Source: Pagrus major (Eukaryota > Chordata > Actinopteri > Spariformes > Sparidae). Taken from it: DNA of 64,000 nt. The translations under genes were made by a program, and so were the position numbers. Positions 22,501-34,642 of this stretch are shown piece after piece (position 1 is the first letter of the stretch; each line of letters starts with the position of its first letter). Where the stretch lies: assembly GCF_040436345.1 (NCBI RefSeq), contig NC_133237.1, forward strand, positions 20,403,749 through 20,467,748. Direction: 5' to 3'. Below the pieces are notes generated by a model that was given only the letters and a program-made list of their open reading frames with translations, had not been told where the DNA came from and did no database searches.

Positions 22501-25500
22501 GATATAATGGAATTACGCTGTGAACTAGACTTCCTCTGTGCTGAGAGGAGACGAGCTAGAGGTTGAAAGGATGCTGAAGCATTCAGGCATTCAAGCATGA
22601 CCCACAGTCCTGGCCCTTTGGGATTGCCGTGAGAGACTATAAAAAATGTCACAGGACAGCTTAATGAGTGAGGATGAACATTATACTCTTGATTCAGCGG
22701 TGCTCACCTATGTCCCAGGTTACGGGGTCACTGCTTTCTATCTCCTTGCGTCCGATGACGTACCAGACACAAGCCATCCAGTGAGCCAGCAGAGCAAACA
22801 CAGACATGAGCAGGGTTAGGACCACAGCGCTGTACTGGGAGTAGCGGTCCAGTTTCTGTAACAGGCGCAGCAGACGTAGAAGTCGAACCGTCTTCAACAG
22901 GTGCACCAGCGAGGTCTAGAAAAGATCAGCGGAACATTCAAACTTGTGGGTTTGGTGTTATATAATATTATATTTAGATGGATTTATCTGTAAAACCTGT
23001 GGCCCTCTTTTTGTCTTTTAACTTTGATTAAATTGTCTCTATTGAGAAGCACTTGTTCTGAATTTAGAAGTCAGAAAAGTTTTTAACGAGCGTTAGATTC
23101 AACAAAACCAAGGCCGGAGTTAGAGAGATGTCTTTGTGAGTCAGCTGAGGCCTGTGGCAAAGTAAGTCTAATCCATGAGAAGTACTAGTGTTCATCTGGA
23201 GGATAAAACTGAAGCGAACAGGCAAACAAGGATGCTCAGTGAAGTGGTTGAATGTGGAGGGATAATCATCTCCAGTCTGATGCTCTGAGGGCATAACACG
23301 ACTAAAACATTGGCTGGTCTTAAAGTTGGCCAGGAGGAAAGTAAAAGACCTTGAGTGCTTATAGTGAACTCCAAGTAAACAGTAATCTTACCACTGTGAT
23401 GTTGAAAGCGTAGAGAAGGTCAAACGGCAAAGCTGCGATCAGATCCACAAAGAACCAGGTGGTGCAGTAATGGAGGTAAATGGATCGGGCGTCGTACACC
23501 ACCTGACCTGACTGACTGACGTAGGTGGTGCGGAAATTCAGGATGATGTCTGAAAAGGAGCAGGAGCAACGGAAATTCATCACAAAACAGAAATAATACA
23601 TAAAAAGAAAAAAAAATTGCATGATTGCATGAAACGCCTAAACTGGGGAGTTTACTCAGACTAATTATAATAACTTATACAGAAATTAATTATCTTCACA
23701 ATTATAAAATAGGTGATTAATTTGCAGCTCAACTGGGAAAAGAGTAATACATAAGTAAGAAGTATAAATTGTAATACACTTCATATAGTTTCCTGATTTT
23801 ACAATAATAGCTGCAGTAGCTATTAAAGGTGTAATATCTAAGAACTGGCTACTTGTCAAATTCATATTCAAAACAAATTAGGGGGAAGCATATCACCAGA
23901 GTAACCGCTAACTGCTGCCTTATCTAGTTAGCTCAGTTAGCCGTGTAGCTAGTGATTCAGACCAGGAGCTTGGGGATCAGGGGGGTTTAAGTGTTTCCAA
24001 CACTAGCACAAGATCTTTGGACTGCGACGGGTTGGGGCTAGCTGGTTAGCGTACTAACTTCAGTAGATATCTCTCCAACACATCATCATAATGTCAAAAC
24101 TGCTATTTATTCACATTCTGTTTATGATTTTTAGTTAGTTTTCATCTAAAATCCCTACATATTGCACCTTTAAGGAAGTGAATATTGAAAAACATACATT
24201 TTAAAAATCCTCCTATTGATATTGGAGGCCAAATAAAAGTATCTGAAAGTAATTTTTAATATTGTAAGACTTTTATTTTGAGAAAAACTCTTTCTAGCAC
24301 TTCATTGAGCATTAGAAACACACTAAATGGCAGCCAGGAATAACGACGTTAGCAATTTATCCAACATATTCCTGAATTCATTTAATATTTCCCTGGCATT
24401 GCATGTAACCTTCACTTGCAAAGACATTGAGATTGAATGGAGCGTGTACGTGAACTGAAATGAAACTGGTTCAGGAACAAGCATCCATCATTAAGCCTCC
24501 ACTCTTCATTGAAACTTGCCCTAAAAATAATTTACTTTCACACAAAGGCAGTCTGTGAAACCAGGTGAGTTAATTTTGAGCACGAGTGTCACTGTCTGTC
24601 CCCAGACAAACGTGTTGAGTGTGAGGAAGTCAGCCTCATGACAGATGTGCTATCACACTTCCTTCGGAGGGAAAGTGGGACAAAGTGAGAGAAATCTAAT
24701 TATGATCGGTAACCTGGGGCAACAGAGACACGCTGCGTGGGCGAGGAAAGGTGGGAGGTGTGGTTATGTTTAAGCCATCGCCAGGGAAACAGCTGCAGCT
24801 GCACTTGGAAAAACTATATTTGTTCTTAATTTAAAGTGAACATTGTTGTCTCTTCATAACGCCACTCAAGATGCTTCACCATAAAGGTCAGGTCTGCTGG
24901 TGTGCAGCCTGCAATCATTGTAGGAGATGTTACTTTAAAATTATATGGGAACAAACTACTAATTATCTGACTGACAGAAGAATACAATTGCCTACTATCT
25001 AGAGGCGGCCTTTTGTTAACTGAAGTTGTTTACAAGTTGGTGTTCAAATTCCTTTTTTATCATTGAAAATAATGTTGTTGTTTTTTGCAACGTCAAAAAG
25101 TGCATAATGACACAACTACAAACATTTTATGATAACATGTATTAAAAGGGCAGCACCCCAAAAATCAAAAATGCATATTTTTTCTCTTAGCTGTAGCTGT
25201 AGCGCTTGGCTTGCGGGGCTCGAAGCGCCGAAATATATTTTTTGATTTTGGGTTGAACTGTCCCTTTAATCAAATACAAATACATCATACCAAGAATGAA
25301 GAGCATCTCCACTGCTATGTCACTGCCTATAGTGCTGCGACTGACAAATGAGTGATGGTCGCTGCCCTCGTCAGGACTGACAAAGCAGATGTCGTAGGGC
25401 ACGGCGACAGCGACATAAAAGGTCGCCAGCAGAATAAGCCAGTCCCAGAGGGCCTTGGAGATGCTGTAGTGAAGCAGGATGAAACGTGACTTCTTCACGG

Positions 25501-27324
25501 CCGCAACCTTGTACTCAGGTAGAGACGGTTTCTGGAACACACTCTGAAAAGGCAGCACACATAAAAGTCACATAAAGGATCCTGAGAGCAACGTGAGAAA
25601 TTGAGGAGAGAGGACACTAATATTATAAATGTACTATTTTGAAGCTGGGCCTGAACCTTGAACGCTGAAATAATGAAAAAGGACAAAGAATGTGATTTTC
25701 TTCAGTGCCTACTGAGGTGGCGCTCACATGCAGTTATTAGCTCAGCACGAGAGAATGGTTAGCCAGGAAGCCTGATTATAATCATCCACTGCCATCATCG
25801 TAAACATGAGATTTACCACACATTTTGAATAGACTTGAATTAATTTATACATATTTATATATATAATTTATTTAGCAGTGGTTTGAAGATTTGTGTTGAA
25901 GTGCATTTTCTGATTTTCCTGAGAGGTATTCGTGCAATACAACTTTACTGCATGTCTCTTCACAGTAACTTTAAGATATTAGACAGAAAAACTAAAATGT
26001 GAGATTTACACCAAGTACAACAATCTGGTAAGTTCAGAAAATGACATCAGTTAACTGCAATGCAACCTTTAAAACCAGGAAAAGAAAAACACTTATGGCA
26101 TATCACAATGTCTTTCATTACTGTAGTCTTAATTATGTTTAATTCAGGGGTTTTACACTCACATCGGCCAGTTTTCTCTTGCCCCTCTTGGAGAACAGGT
26201 TGGTCATTTGTTGCAGAATAGTCCTCCCCCTCGCTCGAGCTTGGGAAAAGTGCGATCGATGGCTTTTCCTGCTCTGATGAGCAGTTTCTGACATACCTGT
26301 GAGCAAAATAATAACACTCACAGAGTAAAAGGCAGATCCTGTCTTAGCCTCCAGTCTTTGCAAACGAATGTGCAGCACGACATTTTGAAGATGAAATTGA
26401 AGTAGGACAAATAACAGCCAGGCCTCACCGTCTCCTTGGCTGTAGTGATGGCTCTTCCCGTATGATTCACTGATGTCTTTGAAGGATAAGAGGAACAGCA
26501 CCACCTCACCTTTCTCATTTTTAATTGGCACAATATCCAGGAGGCACCAAAATGGATTTCCTGCAGATATTGGAAAAAGTATTACACTTACATCTGCTTC
26601 AAGATCTGCTTGATCACATGAACACAATCCTTACCATTTTTCCTATAGAAGCAGACCTCTCCCTGGTACTCCTGCTGGCCCTCCAGAGCTTTGTCCACCT
26701 GTTGGATTACACTCTCACTGGTTTCGGCTCCATGGAGGAAGCCGCAGGTACACGTTTTCTGCATCACCTCATTCCGAACGAAGCCGGTCAGCTCACAAAA
26801 CCCGTCGGAGCAGTACACGATGGGGTGGCCATAACGACCCTGAGCATTTCCCAGGAGGAAGTTACTGTCTGCGAGGGAAATAAAAAAGGTAGGAGGTAAA
26901 GCTACCGTGTGACCTGGAGAAATAATGGAACAACAGGGAATATTTTGTGGTTTTCAAACTGCACAGAAAGCAGCTCTGAGAGTGTAACGTTCAGACGAAG
27001 CGACCAGGTTCTTTGGTTGACTTTTCTCTTTCCTTACCTCTCCAGATTTGATTCATTTGTTGAGGCACCAAGAGAGATAAACAACTGTTTTTTTTCTTTA
27101 TCTGAGACATTCTATTTGCTCTCAGCTCAGAGCCCTGAAATAGTCTAGTCTACATCAGAGAGGGCTTTGAAGTAAGCTGCTGGTGTGTATGAAGTCTGAA
27201 GGATATATGCAGGGTCCCAGCTGGCTCCATGGGAGACCAGCGAGGCTTTAGCCCTTAATTAGCATGTGGAGCGTGGTCGCATCCTGCCACTGGTTGTGCA
27301 ATTGATTTAGTATTTACACGGCCA

Positions 27325-27423
<99 letters not shown>

Positions 27424-30400
27424 ATATTCAAATGTTGATTCATATCACTTTTGGGGACTTTATATAGATTTATGTTCATTCCCTGGAGACTTGCCCATAA
27501 CCATTTCCTTAACCTTAACCACTGACCCACAAATCAGCTTTTTCAAACTTTGTTTTCCTAATAATGATCAATAATTAACTTTGGATCTTGAGGAACAGCA
27601 TTACACTAGATTGCGCCTCCGGCCGCACTCATGTCAGCTAGCTAGTTTGACTTATGTTGCCTCTTGCTGATAAATCAACATTTGCTTATATTTAAGTGAA
27701 AAGCTGTTATTTATACCGCAGAGTAGTTCCTTATTTCTGCAGTAGGTTACACACAATAAACCACATGAACCTTCTAACAAAGCTTAGAAGCATATTTTAA
27801 CCAAAACTTTAACATTCAGATATTACATAACAGTACATGCTCCCACAAGGCAAGAGACAGAATGCGTCTGTGTGTCAGGGATGCTTTAATGCCAGAGAAA
27901 TAATGGAGGACATGAAGAGCTTTGTAAAATCACTTAAAACAGAGAAGAAATAAAAAACCTTGTTTGAAAAAAAAAATCTCCATTAACATTGTTACTAACT
28001 GCTGGAAGGTCATTTCAGGGCATTAAGTGTGGGCGGTGAAGCAGAAGAAAATAATCATGAATCTGTATTTCGACAAAGCACTGAAGTTCAGCTGCAAGAT
28101 GCTGTTTGTCTCTTTAGTTATCAGACAGTAAAATGGGCTGAGTTAATCCATTTTTCACAAGATGCAGAATGATTTGTATAAAATAAATGATACGGGGTCA
28201 TGCACTGGGGTTTATCGTAAAGATATGGCCATCACTCAGTGACTAAAGCATGTCTGCTTTCATTAGTCTGCACACAGCCCTATATCCCTTCAATATTTAG
28301 ACAGAGTCAACTGAATGGTGTCTTCTTTCATTTCATTCAGTTGCTCTCTGGATGCAGGTGGATTAAATTTCAAATAACCATCTTTGTTTGACTATGCGGC
28401 AAGAACACTACAGTATAGTGATGACATAGCTGCAAAGACAACACCGAGCACCTGCACTGAGCCAGTTTTAATGAGACTGATTATTTGTTTCCTCCCTTAA
28501 ACCTCAGAGCGTTAAACACACACTGATAATGCCACTTTATTCAGATGCATGCGGTTATAGATTTACCTGATGATCCTTATTTGTGATGTTTATACAAAGA
28601 AATATTCACAGCATTGAGGGGCCGTCGACAAGTGTTTGTTCCAGATGAAAAGACATGTGTTTAGTGATGTGTGATTATTTTCTGTCTGATAAGTGTGCAC
28701 TAAATCTCGCAAGAACCTAAATTATTATCTACTGTATCTATGCTTGTGTTGCCATAGCAATCTGTGTAGGAAAAAATAAAACATATGGCAACCCTGCAAT
28801 TTGCATCGAGGGGGGTTACCAAGACACTGTGCCCTCTGGATCTCAGATGTAGCCAATAAAATGTGTGCAGTATTATCCTCATTCTGATTCATATTTGATT
28901 CTGCATTTAGCAGACCTGAATGACTCTGATTGCTAACGTGCTAACAACCTGAATGACGACGATGAAGATGAAATGACTAAAACTGAGGTGCAGATTTTCT
29001 TCAATTACCTGATCACCTGCACACACCAATTATCAATATTGTGCAAATTAGTCAGATTCTTGTCTCTCAGCTGTCGCCTGCAGGAGCAGAGGCATATCTT
29101 GGTGGGATCCGTTACCGCCAGTTGTCAGGTCCTGTCTCTAAAATAAAGTCTTTCCACCACATCTCTCCTCTCCCTCAGCCTGTTTCTATGGCTTCATATT
29201 ATTCAGAAGAACTGACAGCCATCGCAGCCTGCTGGCCAAAGAACTGTGCATCAGTGATTTCTTGTCAATAAATGCTCATATCCAAGCGTAGATAGAAAAT
29301 CAGTGCATGTTGTGATTGATTATATAACAAAAGAACTGTAATTTCTTAGTCAAGTGAATCATTTTTATCATTGTTACATTTCCAATTCTACTGGGCGTTC
29401 TCCTTATGTTTCCTTTCACTTAAACTGCAGTCACTCAAGCGCAGTGATTCTCATCACTAATTATCCATGACAGCACTTATGAAGAGGAGAGATTCCAACA
29501 CCTTCCTATGCAATTAGCAGAAGAGACTGTCGACAAGGAGGGAAAAAAAGCTACAGCCCTCTGTTACTGGTACTGTACTGACTGTGTAAGACCTCTGATG
29601 ATATTTGAATGGCTTTTGACTTAATGCATAATTCATTTTAATTAATTCCCCTGCTCACATGGGGTCACACTGCATTCCTCTGAACCCTGTTTCACTTCAC
29701 AATTGCACCACACATTTGTATTACAGTGTTTTCTTCTGCATTGAGACATGAATTGAAATAGACTTTCGGGCTCTGCAGTTATCAGCTGCTCCTCCTCACA
29801 AAGATGTCCTCACACAGAAAAGGTTTTCAATTCAAACTGAGTGAGATTCAAGGCAGTTCTTTGATTGAATAGTGCTCGGCTCTGCAGCCATCTCTTTGTC
29901 AGTTGGCCCCTTCACCTCCCACTCAGCTGCTTGGTCAATCCGCACACAGTGGCAGCTAAGATTGAGAAACTGCCTGTGTGTGCGTGCATACGATGTGTGT
30001 GTGTGTCACACGGAAGGAACGGACGATCTGTTTGTCAGACGGAGAGAGTGTCATCACACTGAATTTGTTAAGTTATTACATGCAAGGTCTGACCCGTAAA
30101 TACACTCTCACACCTTCCATCGTGTTCTGGGAAGAGCTGTCCAGTGTCTGCTGAAGACTTTCTACTCGCTACTGATTCTGAGGCATAATGAGCACTAACT
30201 AACTTGGGCTGGTAGAACAAAGCTTAAACCAGCAGTCATGAACAGTCCTCCCTGTTAGGCTCAATTTTACTACCCCAATAGCACAGACTAGCATAGTTCC
30301 TGTGTGTGAGGTCTCTGAGTGCGTATCCAAGTGCATCTGCTACATCAAATGCAGCAAGCTTTGCACACTTTGGAGACTCCAAACAGGGAAATAATGTGAT

Positions 30401-32037
30401 GTTGTACATAATAATGTTACTGTCTGGAAGGTTCAGATTGGCAACACATGAGAAGAATTTGCATTTGATGCATTTGATCCCCATTTGTGATGATATTGAA
30501 AGTCCTGCTGTGCTTTTTTCTCTATACAAAATCTGACATACTATTATTTTTAGTGCAATATCTGTGAAGTGTACTTATCTTTCTTATTAATATTTTCACC
30601 CCATTTTTCTATTATTCTATTTTATCTTGTTTTTTCATTTATTATCTCTCATTAAATCACTGTTTTATTCCATCTGCTTATGACTCTTGAGCTGCTGTAA
30701 CAGGCAAATTCCCCCGGTGAGGGATCAATAAAGTCTTATCTTATCCTATCTTGTCTTGTCAGTTCTCAGCAATCAGCTACCTTACAAATTGGACCTTTAC
30801 ATTTCTTGTGGTTGCAGTGTTTAATTAGTTTTTTAGTCATAGTATTTAGTACAATTCTGTCATTTTTCTTTCTGGAATCACATACTTCATAAATGAGTGA
30901 CACTACGCTGAAAGAGATCTGATGCTGATTGGGACATCTATTTTCAGCAGCAACAGTGCAAGCCAATTTTCAACGAAATATTAACACCTCCATTGCTTCG
31001 TTTGGACCTTGCATTTTGTTGCACCTCTCCTGCGACCATAACACCTTAGCACAAAAACACCAAAAGGATGTACAAAGCAAAAATCGATATCAGATATATA
31101 CCAGCACATTTTGCGATAGTCCACAAAAATAGAACCATAAAAAGTTTAATATATAAGAAAAATACGTGAGAAACATTGTAAACCTGCTGAAAACATACTC
31201 AGGTAAGTGTGTGGATACATTTTCATTCCTTTTTTTCAATTTGAAATGACAGAAAAAGACAAAAAACAGTAAGCTCTACAGCTTTTCATATTGCTGTTGA
31301 AGAATACTATTGACATTTCTTTGTTGGCTCGTTTTATAGAAAGACCTTGAATGAAGAAAAAACCCCACACAGATCTCAACAGTGGAACATCCTAATAAGC
31401 AGCACTATAGCTCAACAAGTGTCTCTTCAGTTCCACTGTATCATCCTAGACAGAACTGTCCGTCTCAATTTCTAGTTCTGGTTCACTGTCATATAATAAT
31501 CTTATAACTGGATCTCACTACTGATGGACACACTTGTTGACAGCAGTGTTTTTTAGTGCCAGTCACAATCCTAAAGTGGGTTACATAAATGCCAAAGGCT
31601 AAAATCCTAAAAGCTGCAGTAGGCTTGGCTGGTGGAGCTGCAGCTTCACAACTGAGATTCATTTATTGGCTGGACTCTTGATTTTAATTGAATTATGTGA
31701 ATCTCTGAAGGAGAAGTATGAAACACAATGACTGCACTATTTTCACGATACAGTACGCCAAAAGAACAAAATGTGTGCACAACCAAAAAGGATTTACTGA
31801 ATGTTTTTCTTCCCAAAAACTACATTTAAATTGTAGTCTAAGAATACTGCCAAGTGACATGTGCAGTGTAATAATTATTTTCTTTGACAATTCTTAAAAG
31901 CACTCCAAGAAACAACTGTAGAGTGAAATGAATGAAAATCTCCTCTCCATAATATACTTACGAGTGCCATCAAAGTGGTTTGCGATGGTCTCCAAGAAGG
32001 TGTTCTGTGGGGCGAGGAGGCCCTTCATCACAGGCAT
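16573..32037 (-). CDS. kcnh4: kcnh4 (Elk/Kv12) voltage-gated potassium channel
   Basis: Complete Elk-subfamily EAG channel, a plasma-membrane K+ channel mainly of brain in vertebrates. Sixteen coding exons: 31962-32037, 26635-26868, 26429-26560, 26163-26296, 25291-25543, 23392-23549, 22708-22915, 22131-22325, 21843-22042, 20119-20368, 19813-20027, 19620-19658, 18565-18932, 18392-18471, 18104-18180, 16573-17568. They sum to 3615 nt (1204 residues) with no internal stop and matching phases. Start is [20 protein letters not shown], typical of KCNH4/KCNH8. Order: PAS/PAC (about 1-135), S1-S3 (exons 5-6), S4 with [11 protein letters not shown] (about 339-349), pore filter SVGFG (about 439-443), C-linker, cyclic-nucleotide-binding-homology domain (about 555-670), a coiled coil ([19 protein letters not shown]) and a Ser/Pro/Thr-rich tail. 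Human KCNH4 is about 1017 residues, so the fish tail is longer. KCNH8 is the alternative; neighbours hcrt and rab5c favour kcnh4. Confidence 0.95.
23823..24173. mobile_element. MITE with TTAA flanks in kcnh4 intron 5
   Basis: A segment of about 351 bp bounded by TTAA. Left end reads TTAAAGGTGTAATATCTAAG; the reverse complement of the right end reads TTAAAGGTGCAATATGTAGG. These form imperfect terminal inverted repeats of about 20 bp. No transposase is present. TTAA duplication is typical of piggyBac-type non-autonomous elements. The interior (runs of TAGCTAGT-like sequence) resembles other dispersed fish copies. Confidence 0.65.
25142..25269. mobile_element. 128-bp MITE with TTAA flanks beside a kcnh4 donor site
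   Basis: The left end TTAAAAGGGCAGCACCCCAA and the reverse-complemented right end TTAAAGGGACAGTTCAACCC form inverted repeats that continue into AAATCAAAAA. The element is bounded by TTAA on both sides and has no coding capacity. The family (AAAGGGACAGTTCACCC-type ends) is common in teleosts from general knowledge. Its right edge lies 21 bp inside the intron from the exon 25291-25543 donor. Confidence 0.7.
27326..27416. repeat. (AC)45 microsatellite
   Basis: An uninterrupted AC/CA dinucleotide tract of about 91 bp in the kcnh4 first intron. It produces spurious Cys-Val open frames on the minus strand, which are not genes. Confidence 0.97.
30590..30762 (+). mobile_element. LINE-2-like 3' tail
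   Basis: The stretch ends with CCCCGGTGAGGGATCAATAA followed by AGTCTTATCTTATCC-type short tandem repeats. This is the usual 3' terminus of fish L2/CR1-type LINEs. Only the tail survives; there is no reverse transcriptase. Confidence 0.55.
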
Positions 32038-32399
32038 CTTGTACCGGATTAAGAGAAGGCTGCAGACTCTCAGACAACAGTTTCCATCAGTTGACTCCCC
32101 AAAGAGGATCAGAAAGAAAACCACGGCCCCTCTCCTCGTGCTGTAACTCCACAATATTCTACAGAAGTCCTGGTTGTTTCTGCTCTATGTTGTCGAAAGG
32201 AAACCACCTACTTGCGCCCTACAGAAATCTACAGCAGAGAGCTCGGAGGTGTTGCAGCGCTCTAAAGCTTCTCCCTCAGTGTTAAGATTTCAGCTTCAGT
32301 TGCGCATCCCTGTGCTCTCAGCACTGCTCCAGTATCACAGTGAAGCCTCAGCTTCCCTTCAGTCGGTCTGACTCCCCTCACCATGGTTAGTGCCATATC

Positions 32400-32640
32400 A
32401 GAGTCCCCTGCCTCTCTCTCTCCCTCCCTCCCTCTATCTCTCGCAGAAGAGCCTGAACCATCCCGCTTTCCTGCACATTGTGTATTTGTTAGTTATCTCT
32501 CTTACCTTCTCTCTCTTTCTCATACAAAACCTGCATCCTCCTACTTCTCGCTCCCTAGAGAAGTTATTAGGCATCTCTTTCTTTCTCCATCTGCTCTCCC
32601 TTTCTCTTTCTCTCCACCTCTCCATCATTTCCAAACCTGG
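32400..32640. repeat. Homopyrimidine-rich tract upstream of kcnh4
   Basis: On the plus strand this is nearly all C and T (CTCTCTCTCCCTCCCTCCCT and similar). It begins about 360 bp upstream of the kcnh4 ATG and may lie in the promoter or 5' UTR. Nothing else is recognisable between 32038 and 34440 except a short CA run near 33025-33040. Confidence 0.6.
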
Positions 32641-34457
32641 AGAGGATGACATACTGCTCTGTTCTGTTGCTCAAATTGTAGACCATTAAACTGTTGTATA
32701 CAAAGAGCTCATCCTGTACACTGTAAGTACTGAGAAACACAAAAAGAGAGCCTTGTCATGTGTCGCCTGCTGTTGTTTTTCTTTTTGTTAGACTTTTATG
32801 TAAAGATGAATCATGCTCCTTTATGGACATATGGAGGTCAGAGGTCAGGTTTAAAAAAGAGCAGAACAGGATGATGATTCACGGTCTGTCTCAAGGACAC
32901 AAAAGTTCCTCGGCTGCTAAGCTTGATGTCGTCAGCAGCTTGAAGGATGTATCTGCTGGCTGTCTGTATCCCCATATGTATTTCACATTTCCTTTGCTAC
33001 CTATACTGTGCATAAATAAACACCCACACACACACACACAGACAGCTGCGGTGTAAGCTTACATGTATACACACAAAGATACTGATGGCATTTCTAAACA
33101 AAAACACACGTCTTTGTATAGCATCCTTGATAACTTTCGCTTTCCTCGAGGTTCCATACGGACGAGTGAAGCTGCTGTGCACAATCACACACCCACTGAG
33201 ACCTGACATTTCATTAATGCAAAGCTCATTATAATCACATCCATGAAGAACCTATTAAAACCAATGATAGCTTTCATATCATAAGTTATTTTAGTTTGGA
33301 CTGTTTGCAAAAAGATGTTTCAGTTATATACCGATACACACAAGAGTCATTTCGGTAGATGTAATGCACTTTTAAAGCCAACATGAGAATTAATCTAATT
33401 ATTATGGTAAAATAACCACAATAAAACATTTTGCTGAGCACTCCGCAGTGTATCAAATGAGCTTCAGATGCCTCAAAACTGAGAACGCAGGCAGACAGCT
33501 GTGGAAAACAATCTGGCTCCCCTTAATTTGTATTCACAGCAGTTACAATCTGGACTGTGTAAGATAAAATGATTTCTGTTCTCACAGGAACAACAAAACA
33601 ATAAAATGTCCTCAAGAATAAAAAAACAAAGATTTGTCAATGTGAGTATCATGTAGCCTATACTGTATGCGTTAGTATAGCTTACTGTTGGCCCAAGAGG
33701 CCCAGGCAGTGACAGTAAGCACTGAAGTTGTTGATTATTTTAGAACGTGAACAGAAAACCCAAAAGTATCATTCAGCATCATAAAGCATCTTCTCGGCAA
33801 AAAAAAGACTTCACACAGCAAAGGCCAGTGTTACGCAACAAGGAGTGGGACTTTGGGTCAAGTCAGTTAACAAATGGTAGAAAAGAAATCTGATAACATC
33901 CGATATTTATCATTTTCTAGTAAAAAAAGAAACATTTCTGGAGCTTCACTGCAAAACAGTGCTGCAGCATTCTCCTAAACAGATGAAGTAGATGGGGACT
34001 CGTTTTAAAATGTAAAGAAACAACTGGAAAAAAGAGACACAAAACACAAAATGGCCCCGAGCAGCTCCTCTGGCGTAATCCAAATGTGTCTCTGTGTGCT
34101 GTGCTACAGATTAGCCCCCAAAGGTGAGAAAAACAGAAACAGAAATTGTAGTAGAACAATTGAATATAGATAGGTTATCATCTTGATCCTCCACATCACT
34201 ACCTGCCTCACTTTTTAATCATATCAGCACCATCTTGTGGTCTTCTTCACTCCCACACTTTCAAGTGTGAGTTGAGATGCTGGGCTTTGATTCAATGTAA
34301 CTGCACCAGTTTATTGGGGAGTGGAGGGGGGTCAGATCTTTTATTTACTTTAAATTCTCTCTTTTACTTCGAAAAAAAAAAAGTGCTACACCTTTATAGC
34401 CCAATACCCCAACTCAAAGAAATGCAAGCCCAAAGATATGTTGTCAGCTTTACATTT

Positions 34458-34463
34458 TTTATT
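34458..34463 (-). other. hcrt poly(A) signal
   Basis: AATAAA on the minus strand, about 180 nt beyond the hcrt stop codon, giving a compact 3' UTR as expected for a small neuropeptide gene. Confidence 0.6.
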
Positions 34464-34642
34464 ACACCACAATGTCTTCTCCATATATGTACAATATTTC
34501 ACATCTTCATAATGTTATCTGCAAATGCACCACATTCAAAAAGGCACTATTACAGGAAAATCACAAAATTGTTTCTACATGAAATAAATTTACATTTTAT
34601 AAATTAACTAAATAAGTCCCATACTCTTTCTCAATGAAGTAT

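Larger units (their letters stand above)
17569..26162. other. kcnh4 introns within the channel-coding part
   Basis: Introns longer than 300 bp here are 17569-18103, 18933-19619, 20369-21842, 22326-22707, 22916-23391, 23550-25290 and 25544-26162. Only 23550-25290 holds structures I can name: two TTAA-flanked MITEs, listed separately. In the others I see AT-rich sequence without credible genes or RNAs. Confidence 0.6.
26869..31961. other. kcnh4 first intron
   Basis: A 5.1-kb intron separating the 25-residue first exon from the PAS exon. It contains a long CA microsatellite (27326-27416) and a LINE-2-like 3' tail (30590-30762). I see no credible internal gene. Confidence 0.6.

Noticed and set aside
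27255-27530. 91-residue Cys-Val repeat protein
   Set aside because: It arises from the AC microsatellite at 27326-27416.
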